From contig NZ_BMGT01000003.1 of NCBI RefSeq assembly GCF_014640335.1, forward strand, positions 851,149-915,148: a DNA stretch of 64,000 nucleotides, given 5' to 3'. The first letter of the stretch is position 1, and every line of letters begins with the position of its first letter. Position numbers and translations under genes: made by a program. This document shows positions 35,322-45,066 of this stretch, one piece after another. The notes below the pieces were generated by a model that saw only the letters and a list, made by a program, of their open reading frames with translations, ran no database searches and was not told where the DNA came from. The stretch is from Edaphobacter dinghuensis (lineage in GTDB: Bacteria > Acidobacteriota > Terriglobia > Terriglobales > Acidobacteriaceae).

Positions 35322-35531
35322 TTAGTTTTGCCGTTTGAGTAGAACGAGCGTGGCGATGAAGAGGCCGCAGCCTGCGCCTGCCATGAGGATGATGGCGTGG
35401 CGATAGGCTCGCTGGGTGGCTGGCGGCGTGGTGGCGGTGTTGTCGCGGCATTGGGTGCAGCCCTGCGCGAAAGCAGGAGCGGCGCTTAGAAGCGCGCAGG
35501 TGAGAATCGCACCGAATACTGTGCGCTTCAT
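35322..35531 (-). CDS. Small exported single-TM protein at the end of the oxidase operon
   Basis: 69 residues. Signal-like N-terminus (about 1-22, AAPAFA), then GCTQCRDNT with a CxxC pair just after the predicted cleavage site. A Thr/Pro linker and one transmembrane helix (AIILMAGAGCGLFIATLVLL) follow. Its ATG overlaps the stop of the subunit III gene as ATGA, so it is coupled to the oxidase. It could be an accessory subunit or a copper/thiol protein; the CxxC is the only hint. No family recognised. Confidence 0.75.
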   Translation of the reverse strand: MKRTVFGAILTCALLSAAPAFAQGCTQCRDNTATTPPATQRAYRHAIILMAGAGCGLFIATLVLLKRQN

Positions 35532-36301
35532 TGGAAGAAGACCAGCAGAGTGAAGAGGAAGAGCCAGAAGAGCCCCATGGAGTGCCAGTACCACGAGGCG
35601 CAGTCGACCATGATCTGCCGGGTTTCGAGCGAGTGCGAGGCGTAGAGGCCGATCAGTGCGGCGACGAGGCCGAAGATGCCGAGGATGAGGTGGATTCCGT
35701 GGACCCCGGTGATCAGGTAAAAGAAGTGGCTGCTGGGGTTGGAGAGGAAGAAGACGTGTTGCACGGCGAGCTGCGTCCAGGCGATCCACTGGCCGATGAG
35801 AAAGACGATGCCCAGAACGACGGTCGCTGCGACCCAGGGGATTGCGGCGCGGGTGATCGGCTTGCCCAGGCCGAGCCACTCGTCCATGACGTCGACTTCG
35901 TGGAACATGCGGCGGCGTGCGGTCTCCATGGTGATGGAGCTGAGGATGAGGACGACGGTGTTGAGCCAGAGGATGGGCGGAATAAGGGTCGGAGACCACT
36001 CGTTGACGTAGTTGTTGTAGGCGTCGAAGTGCCCGGTGTTTTGGCTGACGAAAAAGGTACTGACGATGGCGACGAAGAACATCAGGTCGCTGGCGAGGGC
36101 GAAGAAGATGCCCATGCGGTAGCGGACGAGGCGCTCGCGCGGGCCGCGACGACCGTTGGGACGGTCATTCCAGTTATCGTTATCGCCTCCGCCGCCGGTG
36201 CGCTTGTCGGTTGGCGGTCTGCGGCCTGAACCGTGGTCGTGGTCTTCGAGGTGGCGCCTCGGCTTCGGTTCGGTACTGGTCGGCGTGATGGTTGTTGGCA
36301 T
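35528..36301 (-). CDS. Cytochrome c oxidase subunit III
   Basis: 257 residues. A hydrophilic N-terminal leader of about 60 residues rich in His, Gly, Asp and Arg precedes the membrane part. Five helices follow: YRMGIFFALASDLMFFVAIV, PPILWLNTVVLILSSI, WVAATVVLGIVFLIGQWIAW, FFYLITGVHGIHLILGIFGL and WHSMGLFWLFLFTLLVFF, the pattern of a five-helix subunit III. The conserved HxxH-type HGIHLILG region is present. It supports the oxygen-reducing core of subunits I and II encoded upstream on the same strand. Confidence 0.93.
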   Translation of the reverse strand: MPTTITPTSTEPKPRRHLEDHDHGSGRRPPTDKRTGGGGDNDNWNDRPNGRRGPRERLVRYRMGIFFALASDLMFFVAIVSTFFVSQNTGHFDAYNNYVNEWSPTLIPPILWLNTVVLILSSITMETARRRMFHEVDVMDEWLGLGKPITRAAIPWVAATVVLGIVFLIGQWIAWTQLAVQHVFFLSNPSSHFFYLITGVHGIHLILGIFGLVAALIGLYASHSLETRQIMVDCASWYWHSMGLFWLFLFTLLVFFQ

Positions 36302-36333
36302 GACGGCCTTTCATCGCACGCTATGGAAACAGC

Positions 36334-38064
36334 TTACTCCGGTTTGATGTTCGGGATGCCATCACTTCTCCATTGCGGAAGAATTAATTCTTCGCCAGCC
36401 GTAGCCAGGTACTCGCAGGGTTGGCGATAGACGACGATCCGTCCATCAGACGTTTCAAAGGGGGCGTTGGGATGCAGGGCGGGGTGCCATTCGAGGGTGG
36501 TGGCCTGCCAGGGATTTGGCGGGGCTATTTTGCCGCGGTAGAGACTGTGAATGAGGTTGGCGAAGAAGAGGAGCTGGGCCGTGGCCAGGAAGATCGCCGA
36601 CCAGGTGATGAAGCGATTGAGGGGCAGCGTTCCGGCGAGCAGGTGTCCAGCAGCGTTGGGAACGCCGATGAGTTGGGCGTAGTGGCGGGGCTCGCCCATC
36701 AGCCCGGTGAGGTGCATGGGCAGGAAGGTGGCGTAGGCTCCGACGATGGTTGTCCAGAAGTGGAGGCGGCCGAGGCGTTCGGACATGAAGCGGCCGGACA
36801 TTAAGGGGAACCAGTAGTAGGTCGCGGCGAAGAGGCCAAAGATTCCTGCCATGGCCATGATGAGGTGGAAGTGAGCGACGACGAAGAAGGTGTTGTGCAG
36901 GTACTCGTCGAGGATGGGCTGGGCGAGTACGGGGCCGGTAAGGCCTCCGGTGATGAAGAGCGAGACGAAGCCCAGCGAGAAGAGCATCGCCGTGGTGTAG
37001 CGCGGGCGGCTGCGCCAGACGGTTACCAGCCAGCTTAGAACTTTGGCCGAGGCGGGAATCGCGATGGCCATGGTGGAGACGGCGAAGGCCGAGGCAGCGT
37101 AGGGATTCAGTCCGGCGACGAACATGTGGTGTCCCCAGAGCAGTATGCCGAGAAAGCCGATGAGCAGCGTGGTGAAGATCATCATGCGGTAGGCAAAGAC
37201 GCGGCGGCGGCTGAAGTTTGCCAGCAGCATCGACGTCAGACCCATGCCGGGGAGGATGGCGATGTAGACCTCGGGGTGTCCGAAGAACCAGAAGAGATGA
37301 AGCCACAGCAGCGGCGAGCCGTTGCCGGGATGTCCGGCGGCGTGGATCACTCCGTTGACGAGATCGCCTGTGGGTACGAAGAAGCTGGTTCCGGCGTGGC
37401 GATCGCAGAACAGGAGCAGCAGCGCGGCCAGCAATACCGAGAAAGCAATGACGCTAAGCAGGGCGGCGGTGAACCATCCCCAGACGGTCAGCGGGATGCG
37501 GTCCCACGTCATGCCTTCGCAGCGTAGCTTGATGATGGTGACGAGAGTGTTGATGGCGCCGATGGTCCCGGCGATGGCAAAGACGGCGATGCTGGCCAGC
37601 CACATGTCCATGCCGAAGCCTTGCCCGGGCCCCGCGCTGGCTATGGCGCTGAAGGGCGGATAGGCTGTCCAGCCGGAGATGGCGCTGCCGCCGGGAACGA
37701 AGGTGGAGCTGAGCAGGATGAGGAGGGCGGTGGCGGTGAGCCAGAAGCTTATGGCGTTGGCGACCGGAAACGCCATGCGGCGAGCGCCGATCTGTGATGG
37801 AAGGATGAGATTGCCAAAGCCCGACTGCGGCGCAGTCGTGAGCACGAAGAAGAGCATGATGGTGCCGTGAATCGTGACCAGCGCGAGATAGTCTTCGGGC
37901 AGGATGGGGCCGTGAAAGGGAACGATGTAATCGGGCCAGACGAGATGGATGCGCATCAACAATGAGAGCAGCGTGCCGATGGTGACGGAGACCAGTGCGA
38001 GTACAAGATATTGAACGCCGATGACGCGATGGTTGGTGCTGAAGAGGTAGCGACGAAAGCTCAC
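36334..38064 (-). CDS. Cytochrome c oxidase subunit I (haem-copper, A type)
   Basis: 576 residues, twelve transmembrane helices. Haem ligand His in TIHGTIMLFF and in AHFHLIMAMAG. The CuB site has His and the cross-linkable Tyr in FGHPEVYIAILPG, plus the His pair in WGHHMFVAG. The Glu of the HPEVY motif places it in the A1-type group using the D channel. The GTG start at 38064 overlaps the subunit II stop as GTGA. A soluble tail of about 60 residues follows the last helix (PWQATTLEWHP to the end). It reduces O2 and pumps protons. Confidence 0.96.
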   Translation of the reverse strand: MSFRRYLFSTNHRVIGVQYLVLALVSVTIGTLLSLLMRIHLVWPDYIVPFHGPILPEDYLALVTIHGTIMLFFVLTTAPQSGFGNLILPSQIGARRMAFPVANAISFWLTATALLILLSSTFVPGGSAISGWTAYPPFSAIASAGPGQGFGMDMWLASIAVFAIAGTIGAINTLVTIIKLRCEGMTWDRIPLTVWGWFTAALLSVIAFSVLLAALLLLFCDRHAGTSFFVPTGDLVNGVIHAAGHPGNGSPLLWLHLFWFFGHPEVYIAILPGMGLTSMLLANFSRRRVFAYRMMIFTTLLIGFLGILLWGHHMFVAGLNPYAASAFAVSTMAIAIPASAKVLSWLVTVWRSRPRYTTAMLFSLGFVSLFITGGLTGPVLAQPILDEYLHNTFFVVAHFHLIMAMAGIFGLFAATYYWFPLMSGRFMSERLGRLHFWTTIVGAYATFLPMHLTGLMGEPRHYAQLIGVPNAAGHLLAGTLPLNRFITWSAIFLATAQLLFFANLIHSLYRGKIAPPNPWQATTLEWHPALHPNAPFETSDGRIVVYRQPCEYLATAGEELILPQWRSDGIPNIKPE

Positions 38065-38819
38065 CGTTGCACCGCCTTTTGTTTTGCGGTGAGCCACGCG
38101 GCGAACTTCTCAGCGGGCAGCACGCGCAGGTTGGCGTTCATGCGGTAGTGTCCCATGCCGCAGACCTGAGTGCAGAGGATGGCGTAAGTTCCCGGTACCT
38201 TGGGCGTGAAGTGGATGTGGATGGTCATGCCGGGGACGGCGTTTTGCTTGAGCCGCATCTCGGGAACGGAGAAGCCGTGGATGACGTCGAGCGAGTTGAT
38301 GCGGAGATCGACCTCGCGGTTTGCAGGCAGTACAAGCTCGGAGGTGACGATATCATCTGCGCCGTGATTGTCGGCTGGGTCGATGCCTAATGGATTGCCT
38401 GCGCCTGCGTCGACGAGCTGCGGTTTGGTGACTCCGAAGGTGTAGTCCGTGCCAGGGTAGCGGAAGTACCACGCGAACTGTTCGCCGACTACCTGTACCT
38501 GCAGCGCAGAGAGGTCTGCGCCGGTATATCGCGCGGCGGCCCAGAGGCGTTCGGCGCGGATGGTGAGGAAGGCGAAGAGAATGGCCAGTGCAGCGAGAGG
38601 AAGATATTCGACGTGCCAGCTTGTGGCCTCGGCGCGGCGGCGGGCGATGAGGCCGACGAGGAGGATGAGGTGTGCGAGTGCTGCCAGGCCGAGGATGATC
38701 CAGAGATTGAGCAGCAGATGGCGATCGACAGCCGGGCCATGGGTGCTGGCGTCGAAGGGAAGTCCCCATGTTGCCAGCGAGAGCGCGAACGTGCCGAGCT
38801 GGATCGAGAAGGGGATCAC
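38061..38819 (-). CDS. Cytochrome c oxidase subunit II
   Basis: 252 residues. Two N-terminal transmembrane helices (about 35-60 and 70-90) and a cupredoxin domain. The CuA site is complete: His in DVIHGFSVPEM and C216-TQV-C220-GMG-H224-YR-M227. No c-type haem domain is fused to it, so electrons come from a separate cytochrome c. The start is GTG at 38819. First gene of the coxII-I-III-small protein operon, divergent from a small zinc-ribbon-like gene. Confidence 0.95.
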   Translation of the reverse strand: MIPFSIQLGTFALSLATWGLPFDASTHGPAVDRHLLLNLWIILGLAALAHLILLVGLIARRRAEATSWHVEYLPLAALAILFAFLTIRAERLWAAARYTGADLSALQVQVVGEQFAWYFRYPGTDYTFGVTKPQLVDAGAGNPLGIDPADNHGADDIVTSELVLPANREVDLRINSLDVIHGFSVPEMRLKQNAVPGMTIHIHFTPKVPGTYAILCTQVCGMGHYRMNANLRVLPAEKFAAWLTAKQKAVQR

Positions 38820-38890
38820 TCTTGCAGGATATCGCGTTCGCCTTCGTCTGCATCTGCATGGGCGAGGATGGGATGTTAAGCTGAAGATCG

Positions 38891-39208
38891 ATGAGGTTGA
38901 AGATTGCAGCGATTCGTTCGGGCACAGACCCGGTGGGCAAGTTGCCTGAGGCCGCGTTTCACCGCTGGCTTGATAGTCCCTTGCATTGTCCGAAGTGCGA
39001 TGTGACGTACAACATGGTCGTCGATTGGGATCAGGCCGCCGACCGCTGGTTCAGCGAAAGTTCGCGTCCGCTGATTACGCTGTTGCGAAAGGCTGTATTT
39101 ATGGGGCACAGCACCGACCATCGCGTGACGCACTTCGAGACGGAAGGCGTTATCGTGAAGAGCTTCGTAGAGTCGGTGAGCAGTGAGCCTCCGATAAAAC
39201 TTCCCTAA
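38891..39208 (+). CDS. Small protein with CxxC motif
   Basis: 105 residues. No signal peptide or transmembrane helix. A single CPKC pair (near residue 33) followed by DVTYNMVVDWDQAADRWF; the C-terminal half has KAVFMGHSTDHRVTHFETEG. A zinc- or redox-type CxxC with nearby His is possible. Family not recognised. Divergent from the oxidase operon and convergent with the RND gene; the last four bases overlap its stop region. Confidence 0.7.
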   Translation: MRLKIAAIRSGTDPVGKLPEAAFHRWLDSPLHCPKCDVTYNMVVDWDQAADRWFSESSRPLITLLRKAVFMGHSTDHRVTHFETEGVIVKSFVESVSSEPPIKLP

Positions 39209-42200
39209 GCCTCGACGGGCGCTTCAGTCTTTCGTCTGCTGGTGAGGTAGTAGTAGACGACCGGCGTAACGATGAGGCTGAGGAGGATCGATAGCAAAAG
39301 GCCGCCGATGACGGCGATGGCGAGCGGCTGGAGCATCTGCGAGCCGGAGCCGAGAGCGAAGGCCAGCGGTAACATTCCACAGATAGCGGCGATGGCGGTC
39401 ATGATGATGGGACGGAGTCGTCGCTGTGCGGCGTGCAGCATCGCATCGCGCGCACCGACGCCAGCCGAGCGAGCCTTTTCATCGGCGTCGAGCAGGAGGA
39501 TTCCGTTCTTCGCGACGATACCGATGACCATGATGAGGCCCATGAAGCTGGCGACGTTGAAGTCGGTGCCAGTGATGAGCAAGGCGACGACGACGCCGGT
39601 GATGGACAGTATGGAGCTGGTGAGGATGGCGATGGGAGCTGAGAAGTTGCGGAACTCTGCCAGCAACACACCGAAGACGAGGGCAAGCGCGAGGATGAGC
39701 ACGCGTGCGAGATCGGCGAAGGACTTCTGCTGCTCCTGATAGGTGCCACCGTATTCGACGCGGACGCTGGAGGGGATGTTGAGATTGGCTACGGCTTGTT
39801 TGACCTGCACCATAGCGCCGCCGAGGTTAGAGCCTTCGAGGCGTCCGCTGACGGTGACGAGCTGTTGCAGGTTTTCGCGAAGGATTTCATTTTGTGGCGG
39901 CAACGCTTCGACCTTTGCCATGGAGCCGAGTGTTGCCGTGTGGCCACTGCTGCTGTTGAAGACCGTGTTCTGAATGGCGTCGAGCGAGGCCCGATTCGCA
40001 TCGGGAAGACGGACACGAATGGTGTAAGGGCGGCCGTTAAGGATGAGGGGATCGTTGGTGGGCAGGCCATCGAGGATGGAAGTCGCGTCTTCGGCTACCT
40101 CGGTTGGGGTGAAGCCGAGGCGACCGGCGACGACGGGATCAATCTGAAAGCTGGTAGCGGGACCGCTGATGGTATTGTCGATGCCGTTCTGAATATCGAC
40201 CACACCGGGAATCTTTCCGATCGCGTCGGCCACGCGCGGCGCCAGCTCTTGAAGAAGCTTCGTGTCTGGGGAGAATAGCTTAATCTGTATCGGCTCGGGC
40301 GAGTTGGAGAGATCGCCGATCATGTCTTGAAGCACCTGGGTGAACTCTACGTCTAGCTGAGGAACATCTGTCTTGATCTGCTGGCGAACATCGGCCATGA
40401 TCTCGTCGATGCCGCGAGAGCGGTTTGGCTTGAGGCGGACGGTGAAGTCTCCTGTGTTTGCCTCGGTCACAGCGGCAAGGCCCATCTGCAGGCCTGTGCG
40501 TCGAGAGGTGATCTCAACCTCGGGCGTGTTGTGCAGAATCTGCTCGACGTGCAGCAGGACGCGGTTGGTCTCTGCGAGCGAGCTGCCCGCGGGCATGAGG
40601 TAATCGAGGACGAAGGCACCCTCATCCATGGCAGGAAGCAGGTCGGAGCCCAATGCGTTGTAGCTGAAGTACGCTCCGACGACGAGCAGGACGCAGATGC
40701 CGGCGAGTGCAAGCGGACGGGCCAGCGCCCAGGTGAGAGTTCGTTCGTGAACGTGGAAGACGCGGCGCATGATGCGGCCGTTCTCTTCGTGGCTCTCTGC
40801 TGCCACAGCGGTGGGTTCCCCGGACTCTTCCGAAAATGCTGTCAGTTCGGTTGAGGACGTGGTCCTTTTGGATTTGTGGAGCAGTGCAAGTGCGAGTGCC
40901 GGTGTCCATGTCAATGCAAGTGCGAGTGAGGTTAGCAGAGCAGCGGTCATGGTCGCAGCGAGTGCACGGAAGAAGCTGCCTGTAACGCCGGTGACGGAGA
41001 TGAGCGGCAGAAAGACGACGACCGGCGTAATGGTGGAGAAGACCAGAGGTGTTGAGAGTTCGTGGAGTGCCTTTCGGACTGCCTCGATACGCGATTCGCC
41101 GGAATCACGATGCACCACGATGCCTTCGATGACTACGATGGCGTCGTCGATGACCAGACCGATGGCAGCGGCGAGGCCGCCGAGCGTCATCAGGTTGAAG
41201 CTCTCTCCGATTGTCCAGAGAAAAAGAATTGTAACCGCTACGGTAACAGGAATGACTAGCCCGGCGATCAGCGAAGAGGTCCAGTCGCGAAGGAAGAGGA
41301 AGAGGACGACGCAGGCGAGAAACAGGCCGATGAGAATAGCGTCGCGAACGCTGGCGATGCTCTCGCGAACAAGCTCAGACTGGTCGTAGAAGGGCTCAAG
41401 CCTGACTCCGGGTGGCAGCTTTGTTCGCAACGAGGCAACCTGATCCGCGACGGCATTGGCTACGGCTACAGTGTTGCTGAGGGGCTGACGAGCGATGTTG
41501 AGCAATACGGAAGGCTGGCCATTCGCCGTGACCATCGTATAGACGGGCATCGTGGAAGGCTCGACCGTCGCGACATCGGCGACGCGCACGGGGGTGCCTG
41601 AAGGGGTCGTCTTGACTACGAGGTTTCCTAGTTCGGCGGCGCTATGCGCCTGTGCACCAATGAGTCCGAGGACAAGCTGGTGGTTTGCCTCATAAAGACC
41701 GGGGGAGTCGATGATGTTCGACGCCTGTACGGCATTGACCAGATCCAGCAGTGTGACATTGGCAGTCTGCAACCGGGCCAGATTGGGGATGATGTGAAAC
41801 TCCGGGACCTGTCCTCCCTGAACCGTAACGGTGCTGACTCCGTTGACGCGGTTCAGCGGCGGTTTGAGATCGTAGGTGGCAATCTCCCATAGGCGGGTCT
41901 GCGAGACGGTGTCTTTGCCGCGGTCGTCGGCGGTGAGCGCGTAGCCGAGAATTGGGAATGTAGCGAAGGTGAGACGGTTGGTGGTGATATGGGCGGTTGC
42001 GGGAAGCTCCTGCTGCACTTTGGCCAACGCGGCATCGGTGAGTTGGAGCGTGCGGTACATATCGACGTTCCAGTCGAAGAAGAGACTGATCTCCGCCGAT
42101 CCGCGGCTGGTGGTGCTCCGCACAGTCTGTAAGCCGGGGACGCTGTTGATGGCGTCTTCAATGGGCTTGGTGATGGTGACCTGCATCTGTTCGACCGGCA

Positions 42201-42396
42201 TAACGCCGTTGTCGATGCCGATGACGACACGCGGAAAATTCGTGTCGGGAAATACCGAAATCGGCACCTGAAAGGCGGCGTAGATTCCGGCGAAGGTCAG
42301 CAGGACAAGCGAAAAGAAGATTGCCTTGGCCGAGCGGGAGAGCCAGAAAGATGACTCGGCCTGAACATCGGAAAGATGGGAGGCAGAAGCGCTCAT
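39205..42396 (-). CDS. RND-family inner membrane efflux transporter
   Basis: 1063 residues, twelve helices, two large periplasmic loops. TM4 has the proton-relay pair D417-D418 in GLVIDDAIVV, as in AcrB/MdtB-type multidrug pumps; heavy-metal CzcA pumps usually differ here. Other family parts: FPDTNFPRVVIGIDN, STITPVVVFLPLI, GLIMVIGIVAKNGILLLD and RLRPIIMTAIAAICGMLPL. A charged insert (TTSSTELTAFSEESGEPTA) breaks the central loop between TM6 and TM7. It begins inside the last four bases of the membrane-fusion gene (ATGA). Export substrate unknown. Confidence 0.95.
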   Translation of the reverse strand: MSASASHLSDVQAESSFWLSRSAKAIFFSLVLLTFAGIYAAFQVPISVFPDTNFPRVVIGIDNGVMPVEQMQVTITKPIEDAINSVPGLQTVRSTTSRGSAEISLFFDWNVDMYRTLQLTDAALAKVQQELPATAHITTNRLTFATFPILGYALTADDRGKDTVSQTRLWEIATYDLKPPLNRVNGVSTVTVQGGQVPEFHIIPNLARLQTANVTLLDLVNAVQASNIIDSPGLYEANHQLVLGLIGAQAHSAAELGNLVVKTTPSGTPVRVADVATVEPSTMPVYTMVTANGQPSVLLNIARQPLSNTVAVANAVADQVASLRTKLPPGVRLEPFYDQSELVRESIASVRDAILIGLFLACVVLFLFLRDWTSSLIAGLVIPVTVAVTILFLWTIGESFNLMTLGGLAAAIGLVIDDAIVVIEGIVVHRDSGESRIEAVRKALHELSTPLVFSTITPVVVFLPLISVTGVTGSFFRALAATMTAALLTSLALALTWTPALALALLHKSKRTTSSTELTAFSEESGEPTAVAAESHEENGRIMRRVFHVHERTLTWALARPLALAGICVLLVVGAYFSYNALGSDLLPAMDEGAFVLDYLMPAGSSLAETNRVLLHVEQILHNTPEVEITSRRTGLQMGLAAVTEANTGDFTVRLKPNRSRGIDEIMADVRQQIKTDVPQLDVEFTQVLQDMIGDLSNSPEPIQIKLFSPDTKLLQELAPRVADAIGKIPGVVDIQNGIDNTISGPATSFQIDPVVAGRLGFTPTEVAEDATSILDGLPTNDPLILNGRPYTIRVRLPDANRASLDAIQNTVFNSSSGHTATLGSMAKVEALPPQNEILRENLQQLVTVSGRLEGSNLGGAMVQVKQAVANLNIPSSVRVEYGGTYQEQQKSFADLARVLILALALVFGVLLAEFRNFSAPIAILTSSILSITGVVVALLITGTDFNVASFMGLIMVIGIVAKNGILLLDADEKARSAGVGARDAMLHAAQRRLRPIIMTAIAAICGMLPLAFALGSGSQMLQPLAIAVIGGLLLSILLSLIVTPVVYYYLTSRRKTEAPVEA

Positions 42397-43685
42397 TTGT
42401 CGTCTGCATCCTTTCCAGCATTCGGCTTGTCCTCGGGCGCAGTGCCAATCTTTACCTTAGTGCCATCGTCGAGCGCATAGGCTCCGGTTGTAATCACCAT
42501 GCCCGAGGCTGAGACGCCATCAAGTATCTGCGCGCTCTCCGATGTCTGAATGCCCAACGTGACTGTTCGCTTATGGGCGACGCCATCCGGCCCGATGACC
42601 ATGACGAACTTCGACGAGTTATCCTGCGTCGTTTGAATTGCATCTGCCGGAACGATCAGAGCATTCGTTGCTGTTCTTCCGGTAATGGTCGTATGCACGG
42701 GGGTCCCGGCCCTGAACAAGCCCTTCGGGTTTTCGAGCCGCAGCCAGACTTCAACTGTCGTGCTGCCTGGATCGAGCGCGGGACTGATCAGCGATACTTT
42801 TGCGGGAACAGGATCTGCGACACCGGGGATAGTGACCGTAGCTGCTGCGCCCAACGAGAGTTGCTGCGCCTGCATCTGCGAGATGTGCAACTTTGCGAGC
42901 AGGGCAGAGGTATCCATGACTGTGATCACTGGAGTTCCAGCGGCCGCGGTCTCTCCTGCAAATAGAGGACGATCGGTGACTACGCCGCTGATGGGGCTAC
43001 GGATCTCGGTGTAGCTTAACTGCGCTTCAGCACCGAGATATTTACCCTTGGCAGAGGCTAGCTGTCCCTGCGCGCTTTGCAAGGCGGCTTTGCCGGCTAC
43101 CTGTTCGATGGCGTCGAGACTCTGCTTTGCGATGTCATATGCCGCCTGCGCTTGCACCAGTGCTGCCTTTGCGGTATCGAGATCGCGACCAGGGATGGCG
43201 CCTTGCGCGAAGAGCTGCGAACGCGCACTGACGATGCTCTGGTTCAGGTTGAGATTTGCTTTGGCCTGTGCGAGGTCGGTCTGTGCCTTGATGAGATTTG
43301 CAGGAACCTGCGCGCGCGTCTCAGTTGCATAGGCGCCTTGCGCGGCGGTGTAGGCTCCCTTGTTGTCGAGCGCGGCGGCCTGCAGGTCGTTATTTTCGAG
43401 GGTAACCAGAAGTTGTCCGGCTTTAACGTGAGCCCCGCGCTGGACGTAAAACTTCTTGACTGGTGCAGTAACTTTGGGCGAGATGGCAGCCTGTGCCAGC
43501 GGTGCCAGCGTGGCGTCGGCGGTGATCTGTTCTGAGATGCTCCCCGGTGTTGGATGGACCGCCTTGACGTACACCTCCGACGTGGGTGCCACCTCCTGCT
43601 TGTTGCAGCCAAGAGGAAGAAGAATGGCGACGATGAAGAATGCAAGCGCAGGAAGTGCGGATCGTGTGAGCGGAGTGGGCTTCAT
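42393..43685 (-). CDS. RND membrane-fusion (periplasmic adaptor) lipoprotein
   Basis: 430 residues. Lipobox LLPLGC with lipidated C27. Barrel/lipoyl half-motif VKKFYVQRGAHVKAGQLLVTLEN, then a long alpha-helical hairpin of Ala/Gln/Lys heptads (about 100-220). The second lipoyl half-motif is YTEIRSPISGVVTDRPLFAGETA, followed by beta-barrel domains. It bridges the RND pump and the outer-membrane factor. It sits 4 bp after the outer-membrane factor gene and overlaps the pump gene. Confidence 0.95.
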   Translation of the reverse strand: MKPTPLTRSALPALAFFIVAILLPLGCNKQEVAPTSEVYVKAVHPTPGSISEQITADATLAPLAQAAISPKVTAPVKKFYVQRGAHVKAGQLLVTLENNDLQAAALDNKGAYTAAQGAYATETRAQVPANLIKAQTDLAQAKANLNLNQSIVSARSQLFAQGAIPGRDLDTAKAALVQAQAAYDIAKQSLDAIEQVAGKAALQSAQGQLASAKGKYLGAEAQLSYTEIRSPISGVVTDRPLFAGETAAAGTPVITVMDTSALLAKLHISQMQAQQLSLGAAATVTIPGVADPVPAKVSLISPALDPGSTTVEVWLRLENPKGLFRAGTPVHTTITGRTATNALIVPADAIQTTQDNSSKFVMVIGPDGVAHKRTVTLGIQTSESAQILDGVSASGMVITTGAYALDDGTKVKIGTAPEDKPNAGKDADDK

Positions 43686-43689
43686 GGTG

Positions 43690-45045
43690 TTAGATCGTTC
43701 CTGTCAGAAGCTGGAGATTGGCAAGCGCCATATGGTAACGGGTGAGGCCATCTTCACGAGCAAGCTCCGCTGTGGCGAGCGAGTTTTCCGCATCGACAAC
43801 CTCAAGCACGCTGGACTCCCCGGCAGTGTAGCGGAGGCGAGTGAGTCGCAGGCTCTCGGCCGCGGTCTTGACGCTGAGATCCAGAGATTCGAGCTGATCT
43901 CTTGCTGTTGCAGCTTCGGAGTAGAACTCGTCGAGCTGTGCGATTAGCTGGCGCTGGGTTGAGGTCAATGCAACGCGAGCGGCGTCTCGCATGATCTCGC
44001 TCTGCTTGACCTTATGCTGCGTCGAAAACCAATCCCATACTGGAATATCGAAAGTAGCGCTTGCCGAGTAGCCCAGGTTGCGAATGCCCTCCGGGTTCTT
44101 AGCGGCAAACTGTGCCGCGTCGATGCCGTAGGAATAGTTGAGCGCAAGATCGGGCAGATAAGCGGAACGAGCGGCGGTCACAGCCAAATCGCTCTGGTGA
44201 AGCGAGGCTAGAGCGCTCTGCAGCTCAGGGTTGTGATGAGCTGCCGCAGCTTCCACATCGGAGCGGGCAGGCAACGCTGGTGGTGCTGGATCTGTTGCCA
44301 CCGTGTAGGGCGAGCGCGGGTCGGGAAAAAGCAAGACGCCGAGATCGAGCCGGGCCTTCTGGGCCAGCACAATGGCATCGGCCAGATCACGGTTGCGCTG
44401 TTGTTGTTGCAGTTGTGCTTTGACGACATCGGCGTGGGCGCTCTCGCGAGCGGACTCTCGCTGCTGGGTGAGCGTAACAAAGCTGTCAGCTTCGGCTGCA
44501 GCGCGTTTGGCGACGGTGACTTTATTCTCGGCAGCAAGTGAGGAATAAAAGAGACCGACGACGGTGGATACCAGTCCCCGGCGCGCGATCTCGAGGTTTG
44601 CCGCAGCGAGAGCGGCTGCAGCCGAGGCCTGGGACGCAGCCACGAACTGTTGCACGCCAATGGTCTCGCTTACGACTCCCTGGCTGGTGTACTCGTGTAC
44701 TGCGTTGTTTGCGATAAAACGCGGCGATGCCGGTGTGCCGGGAGTGCTGCCGGCTGTGAGAGTACCGGTTCCTTGGGTGTAGAGATATTGATTGTGATAA
44801 GTGACACTCGGGAGCAAGGCCGAACGTGCGATCGATCGGTCAAGCTTGCTGACTCCACTTGCGGCCACAGCCGCGGCAAAGCCAGGCTCGTTTGCCTTCG
44901 CGCGGCTGATGGCTTCGTCCAGTGTGATCGTTGGAGCCGATGAGCTGGCAGGTGGAACGGTCTGCACCTGCTGCGCCGAAGCGGTAGCAGGTGCAGATGC
45001 CAGACAGATGCAGATCAAAGCTGTTTCAACTGCACGAATACGCAT
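43690..45045 (-). CDS. TolC-like outer-membrane efflux protein
   Basis: 451 residues. Signal peptide about 1-24 (ending ASA), then two repeats of long helices with the OEP pattern: ARRGLVSTVVGLFYSSLAAENKVTVAKRA, and LPDLALNYSYGIDAAQF and VAREDGLTRYHMALANLQLLTG at the C-terminus. It provides the outer-membrane channel of the tripartite efflux system. It is 21 bp after the propeller gene and 4 bp before the membrane-fusion gene. Confidence 0.94.
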   Translation of the reverse strand: MRIRAVETALICICLASAPATASAQQVQTVPPASSSAPTITLDEAISRAKANEPGFAAAVAASGVSKLDRSIARSALLPSVTYHNQYLYTQGTGTLTAGSTPGTPASPRFIANNAVHEYTSQGVVSETIGVQQFVAASQASAAAALAAANLEIARRGLVSTVVGLFYSSLAAENKVTVAKRAAAEADSFVTLTQQRESARESAHADVVKAQLQQQQRNRDLADAIVLAQKARLDLGVLLFPDPRSPYTVATDPAPPALPARSDVEAAAAHHNPELQSALASLHQSDLAVTAARSAYLPDLALNYSYGIDAAQFAAKNPEGIRNLGYSASATFDIPVWDWFSTQHKVKQSEIMRDAARVALTSTQRQLIAQLDEFYSEAATARDQLESLDLSVKTAAESLRLTRLRYTAGESSVLEVVDAENSLATAELAREDGLTRYHMALANLQLLTGTI

Positions 45046-45066
45046 AAGAATCAGAAGAAGACCTCG

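Noticed and set aside
35532..35999. Long frame upstream of the 69-residue CxxC gene
   Set aside because: It is the subunit III gene read in another phase (Arg/His/Pro-rich); the ATG at 35531 with ATGA overlap is the true start.
36455..37306. 283-residue alternative minus-strand frame inside subunit I
   Set aside because: Out-of-phase reading of the oxidase gene, dominated by Arg/His/Pro, no helices.
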